Part shown: positions 31,743-41,497 of the stretch, piece after piece
Layout of the letters: the number at the start of each line of letters is the position of its first letter
Numbering within the stretch: the first letter of the stretch is position 1
Source: an uncultured Paracoccaceae bacterium
Lineage (GTDB): Bacteria > Pseudomonadota > Alphaproteobacteria > Rhodobacterales > Rhodobacteraceae
NCBI GenBank assembly: GCA_937927675.1
Contig: CALBSG010000042.1
Span: 1 to 47,668 of the forward strand
Length of the DNA stretch: 47,668 bases
Direction: 5' to 3'
The notes under the pieces: generated by a model
Seen by the model: the letters and a program-made list of their open reading frames with translations, nothing else
Databases searched by the model: none
Told to the model about the DNA's origin: nothing
Translations under genes and position numbers: made by a program

Positions 31743-33155
31743 TCAGTCCGGAATGACCTTGCCGGGGTTCATGCGGTTGTCGGGGTCAAGCGCCTGTTTG
31801 ACCGCGCGCATCACCTGCAACGCAACCGGGTCTTTGCGCCGCTTCATCGAGGCCTTCTTGGACAGGCCCACGCCGTGTTCGGCACTGAAAGAACCGCCCA
31901 AGGCCTGCACCTCATCCTCAACCGCTTCGACCACCGCATCTGAAAGGGTCGCGTCGTCGCGGGTCGGGAAGACCGTGAAATGGATGTTGCCATCGCCCAA
32001 ATGGGCAATCGACAGGGTTTCGGCCCCGGCATCATAGGCGGGCAGGCGGGCATCGATGCGGTCAAGGAAAACGGCAACCTTGTCCAGCGGCAGGCAGATA
32101 TCTGTATCAATGGTGGGCTGGCGCGCGACGGTGATCTCTGCCGCCAATTCCCGGCGCTGCCACATCGCACGGCGCTGCGCCTCGGTCTGGGCGATCTCGG
32201 CATCCAAGACCGCGCCTTCCTCCATCAGGGTCGCCAGCGTTTCTTGCAACAGCCGCGTCAATGGCACCTCGCCCGAGTCATCGGCCAGCGCATCGCGGGG
32301 CGCGGTGGCGGCGATTTCGACAAGGATGTTTGTCTCATAGCGCGTGCCGCCAAAGGGAAGAGCCACATCCGGCCGGGCCTCGGACAGCCGCGTCATATAG
32401 CTGTGCGACATGTATTCAAACGCCTCGACCAGCCCGCCTGTGGCCTCGCGCAAGCGGTTCAAAAGCACCAGCGCATCGGGCAGGGATCGGGCCGCCAGCG
32501 TCGCGGTGGCATAGGCGCGCGGGCGGGGGACCAGTTTCATCACCGCCGCCGTGATGACGCCAAGCGTGCCTTCGGCCCCGATGAACATCTGTTTCAGATC
32601 ATAGCCCGAATTGTCCTTGTGAAGTTCCGACATCAGGTTCAGCACCCGGCCATCAGCCAGAACCACCTCCAACCCCAGACACAAAGACCGGGTGGAGCCA
32701 TAGCGTACCACGTTCGAGCCGCCCGCATTGGTCGAAAGAACACCGCCAATCATCGCCGAGCCACGCGCGCCGAACCACAGCGGGAAATAGAGATCTGCTG
32801 CCTCGGCCGCCTCGTGCAAGCGGTCTAGCACCACGCCCGCCTCGACAATCGCGATCCGGGCATCGGGGCGCAGTTCCCGGATGCGGTTCAGCCGTTCGAC
32901 CGACAGCATCAGCCCGCCGTCCGTATAGGCCCCACCGACAAGCCCGGTCAGCCCCGACACCGGCACCACCGGCACGCCATGGGCTGCGGCGATGCGCAAG
33001 ACCTCGGCCACCTCTGCCGTCGATCCGGGCCGGGCTACAGCGCAGGGGTTTGACGGGTAATGCTGCGTCCATTCGTGGCGGTATTTCGCGAGATCATCGC
33101 CGGTCAGTACATGCGTGGGGCCAAGGGCGGCGGAAAGATCGGCAAGCAGGGTCAT
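31743..33155 (-). CDS. FAD-linked oxidase (D-lactate/glycolate/2-hydroxyglutarate dehydrogenase family)
   Basis: 470 residues of the GlcD/DLD family. The N-terminal FAD_binding_4 domain shows AVARPGSTAEVAEVLRIA, VPVSGLTGLVGGAYTDGG and the flavin-contact GGVLSTNAGGSN; the C-terminal FAD-oxidase_C domain contains HLGDGNIHF (metal and substrate ligands) and EHGVGLSKK. It oxidises a 2-hydroxy acid to a keto acid. The substrate cannot be told apart among D-lactate, glycolate and D-2-hydroxyglutarate. The gene is single; the esterase gene ends 54 bases upstream. Confidence 0.9.
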   Translation of the reverse strand: MTLLADLSAALGPTHVLTGDDLAKYRHEWTQHYPSNPCAVARPGSTAEVAEVLRIAAAHGVPVVPVSGLTGLVGGAYTDGGLMLSVERLNRIRELRPDARIAIVEAGVVLDRLHEAAEAADLYFPLWFGARGSAMIGGVLSTNAGGSNVVRYGSTRSLCLGLEVVLADGRVLNLMSELHKDNSGYDLKQMFIGAEGTLGVITAAVMKLVPRPRAYATATLAARSLPDALVLLNRLREATGGLVEAFEYMSHSYMTRLSEARPDVALPFGGTRYETNILVEIAATAPRDALADDSGEVPLTRLLQETLATLMEEGAVLDAEIAQTEAQRRAMWQRRELAAEITVARQPTIDTDICLPLDKVAVFLDRIDARLPAYDAGAETLSIAHLGDGNIHFTVFPTRDDATLSDAVVEAVEDEVQALGGSFSAEHGVGLSKKASMKRRKDPVALQVMRAVKQALDPDNRMNPGKVIPD

Positions 33156-33209
33156 TCTGGGCCATCCGGGTTGTTCCGGGCGTATTGATCGGCCAATCCC
33201 TGCCTGTCT

Positions 33210-33890
33210 TCAAGGGTGATCTGCGGCCAGAAACGCCTGCACGGCCGGGCCAAGGTCGGCCACGATGCGGGCCACCCCTTCGGCATTGGGGTGAATGGCG
33301 TCCGCCTGCATGAAGGGTTGCAGGGCCGCCGGGTCGGATTTGCCCGCCGCCAGTCCCTGAAAGAAGAACGGATAAAGCGTCGCGCCATATTCGGCGGCAA
33401 GTTCGGGATAGATCGCATCAAAGGCGGTCTTGTACTCTGCGCCATAATTTCCCGGTGCCTGCATGCCCACCAGCAAGACCGGCACCCCCTTGGCCTTGGC
33501 GCCTGCCAAGATTGCCGCCAGATTGCCGCGCGCCTCCTCGGGCGGCAGTCCGCGCAGCATGTCATTGCCTCCCAGCGTCACCATCAACGCGTCCACATCT
33601 GGCGTCAGCGACCAGTCCAACCGCGACAACCCGCCCGCCGTGGTGTCCCCCGACACGCCGGCATTGACCACTGCCACCTCTGTTCCATGTGCGGTCAACC
33701 AGCCCTGCAGTTGCGGAACCAAGCCTTGATCGGGAGGCAGTCCGTAGCCTGCCGTCAAGCTGTCACCCAGCGCCAGCAGCGTCGTCGGTTCGGCAAAGGC
33801 CGGAAAAATCGTGAAAATCAGCAAGGCCGCGGCATTGCGGAAGCGGCGGGCCGCTGCATATGTGAAGGCAGGCAATTGCAGGTGGATCAT
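33210..33890 (-). CDS. tesA: Secreted SGNH-family esterase (TesA/arylesterase type)
   Basis: 226 residues. A signal peptide with hydrophobic stretch AAALLIFTIFPAFA ends near residue 33. The SGNH blocks are complete: GDSLTAGYG (catalytic Ser44), NAGVSGDT, GGND (107-110) and DAIHPNAEG (Asp197, His200). The enzyme is a periplasmic thioesterase/lysophospholipase/arylesterase. Divergent pairing with an ABC ATPase and FtsX-like permease matches the tesA-ybbA-ybbP locus of E. coli. Its ATG (33890-33888) overlaps the ATG of the divergent ATPase gene within one CATG; no clear ribosome site is visible on this side, so a TTG start slightly downstream is possible. Confidence 0.9.
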   Translation of the reverse strand: MIHLQLPAFTYAAARRFRNAAALLIFTIFPAFAEPTTLLALGDSLTAGYGLPPDQGLVPQLQGWLTAHGTEVAVVNAGVSGDTTAGGLSRLDWSLTPDVDALMVTLGGNDMLRGLPPEEARGNLAAILAGAKAKGVPVLLVGMQAPGNYGAEYKTAFDAIYPELAAEYGATLYPFFFQGLAAGKSDPAALQPFMQADAIHPNAEGVARIVADLGPAVQAFLAADHP

Positions 33891-34569
33891 GTCGAATACC
33901 GTTCTGGCGCTTTCGGATGTGGGGCTGACCCTGCAAGGCAATGCGGGCCCTGTCGAGATACTGAAGGGCATTTCTCTCAATGTGAAGCAAGGCGAAAGTG
34001 TCGGTCTGGTCGGGCCTTCAGGGTCAGGCAAATCCTCGCTGCTGATGCTGATGGGTGGGTTGGAGCGGGCCAGCGCGGGCCAGATCACCGTTTTGGGGCA
34101 GGATCTGACGGCGATGGAGGAGGATGGTTTGGCCCGTTTCCGCCGAGGCCGCATGGGGGTGGTGTTCCAGAGCTTTCATCTGATCCCGACAATGACGGCT
34201 TTGGAAAACGTGGCCCTGCCGATGGAAATCGCCGGGCAGCCCGACGCGTTTCCCCGCGCCGAGGCGGAACTTGCCGCCGTGGGCTTGGCCGCGCGGATGC
34301 ATCATTATCCGGCACAAATGTCGGGCGGCGAACAACAGCGCGTGGCGCTTGCCCGCGCCGCCGCGCCGCGTCCGGCGATCCTTTTGGCGGATGAGCCGAC
34401 GGGCAACCTCGATAGTGCCAATGGGGCCGCGATCATGGAGTTGATCTTTGCGCTGCGCGACCGCCACGGCGCGACATTGGTGCTTGTCACCCACGCGCCG
34501 GAATTGGCGGCGCGCTGCGACAGGGTGGTGCGGTTGGTCGATGGCCGCATTGACGGGGCCACGGCATGA
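33889..34569 (+). CDS. ybbA: ABC transporter ATP-binding protein (YbbA/LolD-like)
   Basis: 226 residues. Walker A GPSGSGKS at 42-49, Q-loop Gln94, signature MSGGEQQR at 144-151, Walker B ILLADEP at 164-170. The MacB/LolD-type ATPase powers the following FtsX-fold permease. AGGTGG sits just before ATG at 33889. The stop overlaps the permease start in ATGA, so the two are translationally coupled. Orthologues in E. coli accompany tesA; substrate unknown, often thought to be lipid or lipoprotein related. Confidence 0.92.
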   Translation: MSNTVLALSDVGLTLQGNAGPVEILKGISLNVKQGESVGLVGPSGSGKSSLLMLMGGLERASAGQITVLGQDLTAMEEDGLARFRRGRMGVVFQSFHLIPTMTALENVALPMEIAGQPDAFPRAEAELAAVGLAARMHHYPAQMSGGEQQRVALARAAAPRPAILLADEPTGNLDSANGAAIMELIFALRDRHGATLVLVTHAPELAARCDRVVRLVDGRIDGATA

Positions 34570-37088
34570 AGATGGCCCCCAAATTGGCCCCGAAGTTGGC
34601 ATGGGCCATCGCACGACGTGAATTGCGCGGCGGTTTGCGCGGGTTTTGGGTGTTCTTGGCCTGTCTGTCGCTGGGGGTTGCCGCGATTGCCGGGGTGGGC
34701 ATGGTGCGCGCGGCGATTGAGGCGGGGCTGGCCGAACAGGGTGCGGTCTTGCTGGGGGGCGATGCGCAGGTGGAATTCACCTATCGCTTCGCCAACGCCG
34801 AGGAACGTGCCTACCTCGACCGTATCGCGGACAAGGTATCTGAGATTGCCGATTTCCGCTCTATGGCCGTGGCGGGAGAGGCGCGCGTGCTGACGCAGGT
34901 GAAGGCGGTGGACGGCGCCTACCCTTTGGTTGGCAACGTGCAGTTGGAAACGGAGATCGGGCTGGATCAGGCCTTGGCCGATCAGGGTGCCGTGATGGAC
35001 CCGGTTCTGGCGGGCCAGATGGGTCTGGTGCCCGGCGACCGTTTCACGCTGGGCCGTGCCGAATTCACCCTGCGGGCACTTTTACAGCGCGAACCCGACA
35101 GTGCGACGGGCGGATTTGCCCTTGCCCCCCGCACGCTGGTGCGACTGTCTGATCTGGCCACCTCGGGCCTTTTGGCACCCGGAACGCTTTACGACAGCGC
35201 CTATCGGCTGGATTTGCCGCAAGGAGCCGATCTGGAAGCGTTGGAGGTTGCCACAAAGGCGGCGTTGCCGGATTCCGGGCTGCGTTGGACAGACAGCCGC
35301 CGCGCGGCACCGGGGGTCGAACAATTCGTTGAACGAATTGCGGCCTTCCTGATCCTTGTCGGGCTGGCAGGACTTGCTGTGGGCGGGGTTGGCGTGGCCT
35401 CGGCCGTGCGCGCCTATCTGGAGGGCAAGATCGCCACCATCGCCACCCTGCGGACGCTGGGGGCCAGCGGTGGGCTGATCTTTACCACGTATCTTTTGCA
35501 AATTGCCGTGCTGGTCGGCCTTGGCGTGACGCTGGGGTTGGCCTTGGGTATTGGCCTGCCCTTGGCCCTGTCGGGTGTGATCGAGGCCGCGCTGCCCTTC
35601 CCCGCGGACATCGCCCTGTCCTTGCGCCCCGTGGCCGAGGCCACGTTTTACGGCACAGTTTCTGCCTTCCTTTTCGCCCTTTGGCCCTTGGCGCAGAGCG
35701 AACGCATCCGTGCTGCAGCGCTTTATCGTGGGGGGGCGGCGGGGCAATGGCCGCGCAAACGGTTCATGGCGGCAACCCTTTCCCTTGCCGCGCTGTTGGT
35801 TGGTGGTGCTGTGATGTTTTCCGGTGTGCCGTCCTTGGCCTTGGGCACAGCGGGCGGTGTGGTCGGGGCGTTATCGTTGCTGTCGCTATCGGCTTATGGC
35901 TTGGCACGGGCGGCCCGCCGCTTGGCACGGTCGCGGCTGATGCGGGGACGGGTGGCGCTGCGTCTGGCGCTGGCTGCGGTCGGCGCACCACGGGCGGAAA
36001 CCCTTCAGGTGGTTATGGCGCTGGGCCTTGGGCTTTCGGTTCTGGCCGCTGTGGGGCAGATCGACAGCAACCTGCGCAGCGCCATCGCACGCGATCTGCC
36101 ACAAAAGGCGCCCTCGTTCTTTTTCGTCGATATCCAGCCTGACCAGATCGACCCCTTCCTTGCCGCCGTCAAAGCCAACCCCGCTGTGACCGAGGTGGAA
36201 AGCGCGCCGATGATGCGGGGCGTGGTGGCGCGGATCAATGGCGAAGAAGCAATGAAGGTTGCGGGCAATCACTGGGTGGTGCGGGGCGACCGTGGCATCA
36301 CCTATGCCGACGCCATGCCTGCGGGCACCAAACTGACGGCGGGGGCGTGGTGGCCCACGGGGTATGACGGTCCGCCGCAGGTGTCATTTGCGGCAAAAGA
36401 GGCCGAGGAAATCGGGCTGAAGCTGGGCGATACCATCACCGTCAATGTTCTTGGCCGCGATATCGATGCCCGCATCACCAGTTTCCGGGAGGTTGATTTT
36501 TCGACCGGCGGCATGGGGTTCGTGCTGACCTTGAACAAGGCCGCCATCGCTGGCGCGCCGCACAGTCATATTGCCACCGTCTATGCCGGGGCAGAAGATG
36601 AGGCCGCGCTGTTGCGCCATCTGGCATCGGCCTTTCCGAATGTCACCGCCATCGGCGTCAAGGCCGCCATTGGCCGCGTGACCGAGGCGCTGACAGCCAT
36701 TGCACAGGCCACGACACTGGCCGCGCTGGTGACGCTGGTGACCGGCTTTGTCGTGCTGATCGGGGCGGCGGCGGCGGGGGAACCTGCGCGGGTCTATGAG
36801 GCGGCCATTTTGAAGGTGATCGGCGCGGAACGGCGGCGGATATTGACCAGTTTTGCGCTGCGCTCGGTCTTGATGGGGGCTGCGGCCGGGGGGGTGGCGG
36901 TCCTTGCCGGGGCGCTCGCGGGTTGGGTGGTGCTGCGGCTGGTGATGGACAGCCCCTATGCCTTTGATGCCACCTCGGCGGCGTTGATCGTTGCGGGTGG
37001 GGTTCTGGCGACGCTGCTGGCGGGGTTGGTCTTTGTCTGGCGACCCCTGAGCGCACGCCCCGCCGGGGTTCTGCGGTCGCAGGAATAG
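34566..37088 (+). CDS. ybbP: FtsX-like ABC transporter permease (YbbP type)
   Basis: 840 residues, typical of YbbP. One N-terminal transmembrane helix (about 19-40), a large periplasmic domain, a first FtsX membrane unit (about 258-410) with further helices to about 460, a second periplasmic domain and a final three-helix FtsX unit (about 715-830). VGGVGVASAVRAYLEGKIATIATLRTLGA shows the coupling region of the family. Mechanotransmission rather than classical transport is known for this superfamily. It pairs with the upstream ATPase; the convergent ispE stop follows after one base. Confidence 0.92.
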   Translation: MKMAPKLAPKLAWAIARRELRGGLRGFWVFLACLSLGVAAIAGVGMVRAAIEAGLAEQGAVLLGGDAQVEFTYRFANAEERAYLDRIADKVSEIADFRSMAVAGEARVLTQVKAVDGAYPLVGNVQLETEIGLDQALADQGAVMDPVLAGQMGLVPGDRFTLGRAEFTLRALLQREPDSATGGFALAPRTLVRLSDLATSGLLAPGTLYDSAYRLDLPQGADLEALEVATKAALPDSGLRWTDSRRAAPGVEQFVERIAAFLILVGLAGLAVGGVGVASAVRAYLEGKIATIATLRTLGASGGLIFTTYLLQIAVLVGLGVTLGLALGIGLPLALSGVIEAALPFPADIALSLRPVAEATFYGTVSAFLFALWPLAQSERIRAAALYRGGAAGQWPRKRFMAATLSLAALLVGGAVMFSGVPSLALGTAGGVVGALSLLSLSAYGLARAARRLARSRLMRGRVALRLALAAVGAPRAETLQVVMALGLGLSVLAAVGQIDSNLRSAIARDLPQKAPSFFFVDIQPDQIDPFLAAVKANPAVTEVESAPMMRGVVARINGEEAMKVAGNHWVVRGDRGITYADAMPAGTKLTAGAWWPTGYDGPPQVSFAAKEAEEIGLKLGDTITVNVLGRDIDARITSFREVDFSTGGMGFVLTLNKAAIAGAPHSHIATVYAGAEDEAALLRHLASAFPNVTAIGVKAAIGRVTEALTAIAQATTLAALVTLVTGFVVLIGAAAAGEPARVYEAAILKVIGAERRRILTSFALRSVLMGAAAGGVAVLAGALAGWVVLRLVMDSPYAFDATSAALIVAGGVLATLLAGLVFVWRPLSARPAGVLRSQE

Positions 37089-37089
37089 A

Positions 37090-37944
37090 TCAGGCGGCCA
37101 TTGCGGCGGCTTCCACCCACCAGTTGGGATGCGCGTCCCGGAGGGCGCGGGCCGCAGCGGCGGCGCTGAGCGGGTCGGCGAACAGACCAAAACAGGTCGC
37201 GCCGGACCCGGACATCCGCGCCAAATGGCAGCCGGGCTGCGCCCCCAGTGCGGCCATGACCTCTGCGATCACCGGTTCCGCGGCCAGTGCCGGGGCTTCC
37301 AGATCATTGCGCTGCATCATCAGAAAAGCGGCAAGCTCTGGCAGGGATTTCAGCCGGGGCAGGTCGGCGGGCAGGGGCGGATTGTCTTTGCGGGCCAGAC
37401 CCTTGAAGATCGTCGGGGTCGAGACATGAACGCGTGGATTGACCAGCACCAGATGGGCGGGCGGCAAGGGATGGGGCAGGGGGGACACCACCTCGCCCAC
37501 ACCGCGCATCCGTGCGGGGTGGCCGGCAAGGCAGACCGGAACATCGGCGCCCAGCCGCAACACCGCGCCCGCGTCTGGCAACCCAATGCGCCACAGCTTT
37601 GCCAGCGCGACCAGCGTTGCCGCCGCATCCGCTGACCCGCCGCCGATGCCCGAGGCGACCGGCAGACGTTTGTCTAAAGTGATCGCGGCGCCTTGGTTGC
37701 CGCCAAAAGCGCGAGCCGCGCGCAGCACGAGATTGTTTTCGTCGGCTGTCAGACCTGCGCCTTCTGGTCCTGAAATGACCAGTGACAGGTCTTTAGCCGG
37801 GCTGCAGGTGATCTGGTCGCCCAGATCGGCAAAGACCACCAGACTGTCCAGCAGATGATAGCCATCGCCGCGCTGTCCGGTGACATGCAGGCACAGGTTG
37901 ATCTTGGCGCGGGCAATCTCAGAAACGGTCACGGGTGGCGTCAC
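37090..37944 (-). CDS. ispE: 4-diphosphocytidyl-2-C-methyl-D-erythritol kinase
   Basis: 284 residues, GHMP kinase fold. Phosphorylates CDP-ME in the MEP isoprenoid pathway. AKINLCLHVTGQRGDGYHLL opens the protein with the catalytic lysine, LPVASGIGGGSADAAATL is the ATP loop, and SGSGATCFGLF is motif 3. Start is GTG at 37944, overlapping the stop of the upstream TPR gene as GTGA, so translation is coupled; this GTG gives the expected N-terminus. Confidence 0.95.
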   Translation of the reverse strand: MTPPVTVSEIARAKINLCLHVTGQRGDGYHLLDSLVVFADLGDQITCSPAKDLSLVISGPEGAGLTADENNLVLRAARAFGGNQGAAITLDKRLPVASGIGGGSADAAATLVALAKLWRIGLPDAGAVLRLGADVPVCLAGHPARMRGVGEVVSPLPHPLPPAHLVLVNPRVHVSTPTIFKGLARKDNPPLPADLPRLKSLPELAAFLMMQRNDLEAPALAAEPVIAEVMAALGAQPGCHLARMSGSGATCFGLFADPLSAAAAARALRDAHPNWWVEAAAMAA

Positions 37945-39737
37945 GGGGTGGCCTTGGCCTCAACCGGGGCGAGGGGTTTTGCCCCCTCGTCGGCCAGAAC
38001 GGCGTCCAAACCCTTTTCCAGCTTGGCGCGGATGCGGGTGGCGTCCTTTTCCTCTGGCCCATAGGACAGCGCGCGGTGCCATTGGAATTCCGCCTCACGG
38101 GTGCGACCGACGGCCCAATAGATGTCGCCCAGATGGTCCGTGACAATGGGATCGACCGGCTCCAAGAGCGAGGCTTGCTCCATCGGTCCGACCGCCTCGG
38201 CATAGCGGCCCAGCCGGTAATAGGCCCAAGCCAGACTGTCGATGATATACCCCGACCCCGGTTCGCGGGCGACGGCGCGTTCGATCATGCCAAGGGCTTC
38301 GTCCAGATTTTCACCCCGGTCGACATAGCTGTAGCCAAGGTAGTTCAGCACCTGCGGCTGTTCGGGGTTCAGCCGCAGTGCTTCTTCCAGATCGGCCACC
38401 GTGGCGTCAAAGTCGCCCATCCGTTCGGCGCAGATCCCCCGGCTGAAATAAAGCGGCCAGTTTTCAGCCGCCGGTTCCGTCAACAGGCCAATCGCCAGAT
38501 CATAGGACTTGCGCGCCTCGGCAAAACGTTCGTCGCGGCGATAAGCGTCGGCGAGCGCCACTTGCGCGACCAGAAGATCGGGCTGGGTGCGGGCCAAGCC
38601 TTGCAGAATCTCCAAGGACGCCTCTTTGCGGCCTGCCGCATAATTTGCCTCGGCCCGGCCGATTTCGGCGACATAGAACGACGGGTTGTCGGCGGAGATG
38701 CTTGCGTAGACCGCGATGGCCAGTTCATGTTGGCCCTGTTCTTCCAGCAATCCCGCGACCAAAAGCGCGGCATCTTGCTGCCCCGGTCGCAGGGCCTGCG
38801 CGCCACGGGCATAGATCAGGGTCTGCGTTGCGTCACCTTCTTGCGCCAAGGTCATGGCAAGGGTGTAGAACACCTCGGCCATGCCGTCTTGCGCGTCGGC
38901 GACGATATCAAATGGTACGGGTTCTCCGGCTGCAAGGCGGCGGCGCAGGTCCGCCAGTTCGGGGTCCGGATCCCCGGTAAAACTGGCGTCCAACAGTGCC
39001 AATGCGTCTGGGTTCCGCTCCAGCTGTGACAGCACGCGGGCATGGGCCAAAATACCGCGCCGCATCTGTTGCAGCACGCCTGCGTTCTTGTCGGAAAAGA
39101 TCGCATTAGCCCCTTCGAAATCCCCAGCCGAGGCCAGCGCCAGCGCCTTGTGATACAGGCCAAAGGCCGCCATTTCCGGGCTGCGGGTCAGGCTGTCGAA
39201 GGTCGCCGTTGCGTCGGACATCCGGCCAAGGCCAACCTGCGCCCAAGCCGTGACAAGCGTATCCAGAAGCGCGCCTTTTCGAACACCCTCGGCACTGCGC
39301 GCCATCACGCCGGCATAATCTTCGGCGGTCAACTCGTTGATCAAAAGCGCCAGATAGCCGATCGGGCTCTCCACGCCCTGTTCGGCCAGCGCACGGGCCA
39401 TGGCGGCGGCGGGCGTAAATTCGCCCAGACCGATATTCGACAAGATCGCCCCTTCCAAAAGGTCGGGGTTGCCCGGATCGGTCAACAGCGCACGGGCATA
39501 CCAGTCTGCGGCGGCGGTATAGTCGGCATGGCTGGTTGCAATACGGGCTGCAAGAAACGCCCCCGAATCGATCGGACCTTCCGCCACTGCGGCCTCGGCT
39601 GCGCCGGGTTTGGCTTTCGGCGCGGTTTCTTCTGCCGCGCCCGGCAAGGCCAGTCCAACGCCAAGTGCCAGCGCAACAGCCCAGCGGGCGGCGCCAAACA
39701 GCGGACGAGGCTTTGGAAAGACGGCGGGGGACGGCAT
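37941..39737 (-). CDS. Exported tetratricopeptide-repeat protein
   Basis: 598 residues. A hydrophobic signal (WAVALALGVGLALPGAAEE) is followed by TPR units through most of the protein, e.g. HADYTAAADWYARALLTDPG, MGDFDATVADLEEALRLNPE, LGYSYVDRGENLDEALGMIE, LAWAYYRLGRYAEAVGPMEQ and LGDIYWAVGRTREAEFQWHR. The last three repeats are the most regular. A periplasmic scaffold role is likely. AGGAGGAG before ATG at 39737 sets the start. Coupled to ispE downstream, as seen in many Rhodobacterales from memory; the functional link is unknown. Confidence 0.85.
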   Translation of the reverse strand: MPSPAVFPKPRPLFGAARWAVALALGVGLALPGAAEETAPKAKPGAAEAAVAEGPIDSGAFLAARIATSHADYTAAADWYARALLTDPGNPDLLEGAILSNIGLGEFTPAAAMARALAEQGVESPIGYLALLINELTAEDYAGVMARSAEGVRKGALLDTLVTAWAQVGLGRMSDATATFDSLTRSPEMAAFGLYHKALALASAGDFEGANAIFSDKNAGVLQQMRRGILAHARVLSQLERNPDALALLDASFTGDPDPELADLRRRLAAGEPVPFDIVADAQDGMAEVFYTLAMTLAQEGDATQTLIYARGAQALRPGQQDAALLVAGLLEEQGQHELAIAVYASISADNPSFYVAEIGRAEANYAAGRKEASLEILQGLARTQPDLLVAQVALADAYRRDERFAEARKSYDLAIGLLTEPAAENWPLYFSRGICAERMGDFDATVADLEEALRLNPEQPQVLNYLGYSYVDRGENLDEALGMIERAVAREPGSGYIIDSLAWAYYRLGRYAEAVGPMEQASLLEPVDPIVTDHLGDIYWAVGRTREAEFQWHRALSYGPEEKDATRIRAKLEKGLDAVLADEGAKPLAPVEAKATP

Positions 39738-39793
39738 CGGCAGGCTCCTCCTGAGACTTAAGGAATAGCTAGTCAGAGCCGCGACCAAACGCA

Positions 39794-39835
39794 ATGCGGG
39801 CCGAGGAGTGTTTCCCCGGCCCGCATGAATTTTCC
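39794..39835 (-). terminator. Hairpin between ETF-QO and TPR genes
   Basis: Perfect 10-bp stem ATGCGGGCCG (39794-39803) / CGGCCCGCAT (39817-39826), 13-base loop, 22 bases beyond the ETF-QO stop. Minus-strand tail is TGCGTTTGG, only partly T-rich, so it may end or attenuate read-through into the TPR gene. Confidence 0.6.
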
Positions 39836-39847
39836 CGAAATCCCCGA

Positions 39848-41497
39848 TCACATGTTCGGGTAGTTCGGCCCGCCACCGCCCATCGGCGTGGTCCAGGTGA
39901 TGTTCTGCGACGGATCTTTGATGTCGCAGGTCTTACAGTGGACGCAGTTCTGGAAGTTGATCTGGAAGCGCGGCTCTTTGCCTTCCTCTGCGATCACTTC
40001 GTAAACCCCTGCCGGGCAATAGCGTTGCGCGGGTTCGGCATATTCTGCCAAGTTGACCGAAATCGGGATCGAGGGATCCTTCAGCTTCAGGTGCGCAGGC
40101 TGATTTTCATCATGGTTGGTGAAGGAAAACGCCACGTTGGTCAGACGGTCAAAGGACAGAACGCCATCAGGTTTCGGATAGTCGATCGGAGCAAAATCCT
40201 TGGCCTTGCCGGTGGCCTTGGCGTCGTTCTTACCATGGCGCAGCGTGCCCAGAATGGTCAGGCCAAAGGTGTTGGCCCACATATCGGCCCCGCCCAGCGT
40301 CAGCGACGCGATCAGACCATATTTCGACCACAGCGGTTTGACGTTGCGGACCTTTTTCAGATCGTTGCCAATCGGGCCGCTGCGCACTTCGGTCTCGTAA
40401 TCGTTCAATTCGTCGCTGGCGCGCCCTGCCGCAATCGCGGCCGCTGCGGCTTCTGCCGCGGCAATGCCCGACAGCATGGCGTTGTGGTTGCCCTTGATGC
40501 GGGGCACGTTCACCAGGCCCGCCGAGCAGCCCAGAAGCGCCACGCCCGGTGCGACCATCTTCGGGATCGACTGCCAGCCGCCTTCCGAAATCGCCCGTGC
40601 GCCGTAAGCCACGCGCTTACCGCCCTTCAAGAGTTCCGCCACCATCGGGTGGTGCTTGAAGCGCTGGAATTCCATGTACGGATAGAGGTGGGGGTTTTGG
40701 TAGTTCAGGTGAACAACGAAGCCCACATAAACCTGATTGTTTTCGATGTGGTAGATGAACGACCCGCCGCCTGCATTGCTGCCCAAGGGCCAGCCCATGG
40801 TGTGGGTGACGGTGCCCAGCTTGTGCTTGGCCGGGTCGATCTCCCAGATTTCCTTCATGCCGATGCCGAATTTCTGCGGGCATTTGCCCTTCGACAGGTC
40901 GTATTTGGCGATCACTTCTTTCGACAAGGATCCGCGCACGCCCTCGCCAAGGAAGACGTATTTGCCGGCCAGCACCATGCCCGGCTCATAGGACGGGCCG
41001 GGCGTGCCATCGGCATTGCGGCCGAACTCGCCCGCGACCACGCCGCGCACTTCGCCATTGTCGCCGTAGACGACTTCCGAGCAGGCCATGCCGGGGAAAA
41101 TCTCGACGCCCAGTTCTTCGGCTTGCTGACCCAGCCAGCGGCAGACATTCGCCATCGAGACGATGTAATTGCCATGGTTGTTCATCAACGGCGGCATCGG
41201 CCAGTTCGGGATGCGCATCTGCCCGGCCGGCCCAAGGACGTAGAAGTTGTCCTCATGCACTTCGGTCTTGATGGGGGCGCCCTTTTCCCGCCAGTTCGGG
41301 ATCAGCGCATCCAGACCCGAGGGGTCCAGCACAGCCCCTGACAGGATATGCGCCCCGACCTCGGAGCCTTTTTCCAGCACGACCACCGACAGGTCCGGGT
41401 TGATCTGCTTCAGACGGATCGCTGCCGACAGGCCCGATGGCCCGGCGCCGACGATTACAACGTCATATTCCATCGTTTCGCGCGTGATTTCGGTCAT
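39848..41497 (-). CDS. etfD: Electron transfer flavoprotein-ubiquinone oxidoreductase
   Basis: 549 residues. Passes electrons from ETF to ubiquinone at the inner membrane during fatty and amino acid oxidation. The FAD Rossmann motif VVIVGAGPSGLSAAIRLKQI lies at about 13-32. The C-terminus carries the [4Fe-4S] cysteines in YCPAGVYEV and NCVHCKTCDIKDPSQNITW, and ends GGGGPNYPNM, as in mitochondrial ETF-QO. The start is supported by a G-rich stretch before ATG. greA diverges after 269 bases. No etfAB in the window. Confidence 0.96.
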   Translation of the reverse strand: MTEITRETMEYDVVIVGAGPSGLSAAIRLKQINPDLSVVVLEKGSEVGAHILSGAVLDPSGLDALIPNWREKGAPIKTEVHEDNFYVLGPAGQMRIPNWPMPPLMNNHGNYIVSMANVCRWLGQQAEELGVEIFPGMACSEVVYGDNGEVRGVVAGEFGRNADGTPGPSYEPGMVLAGKYVFLGEGVRGSLSKEVIAKYDLSKGKCPQKFGIGMKEIWEIDPAKHKLGTVTHTMGWPLGSNAGGGSFIYHIENNQVYVGFVVHLNYQNPHLYPYMEFQRFKHHPMVAELLKGGKRVAYGARAISEGGWQSIPKMVAPGVALLGCSAGLVNVPRIKGNHNAMLSGIAAAEAAAAAIAAGRASDELNDYETEVRSGPIGNDLKKVRNVKPLWSKYGLIASLTLGGADMWANTFGLTILGTLRHGKNDAKATGKAKDFAPIDYPKPDGVLSFDRLTNVAFSFTNHDENQPAHLKLKDPSIPISVNLAEYAEPAQRYCPAGVYEVIAEEGKEPRFQINFQNCVHCKTCDIKDPSQNITWTTPMGGGGPNYPNM

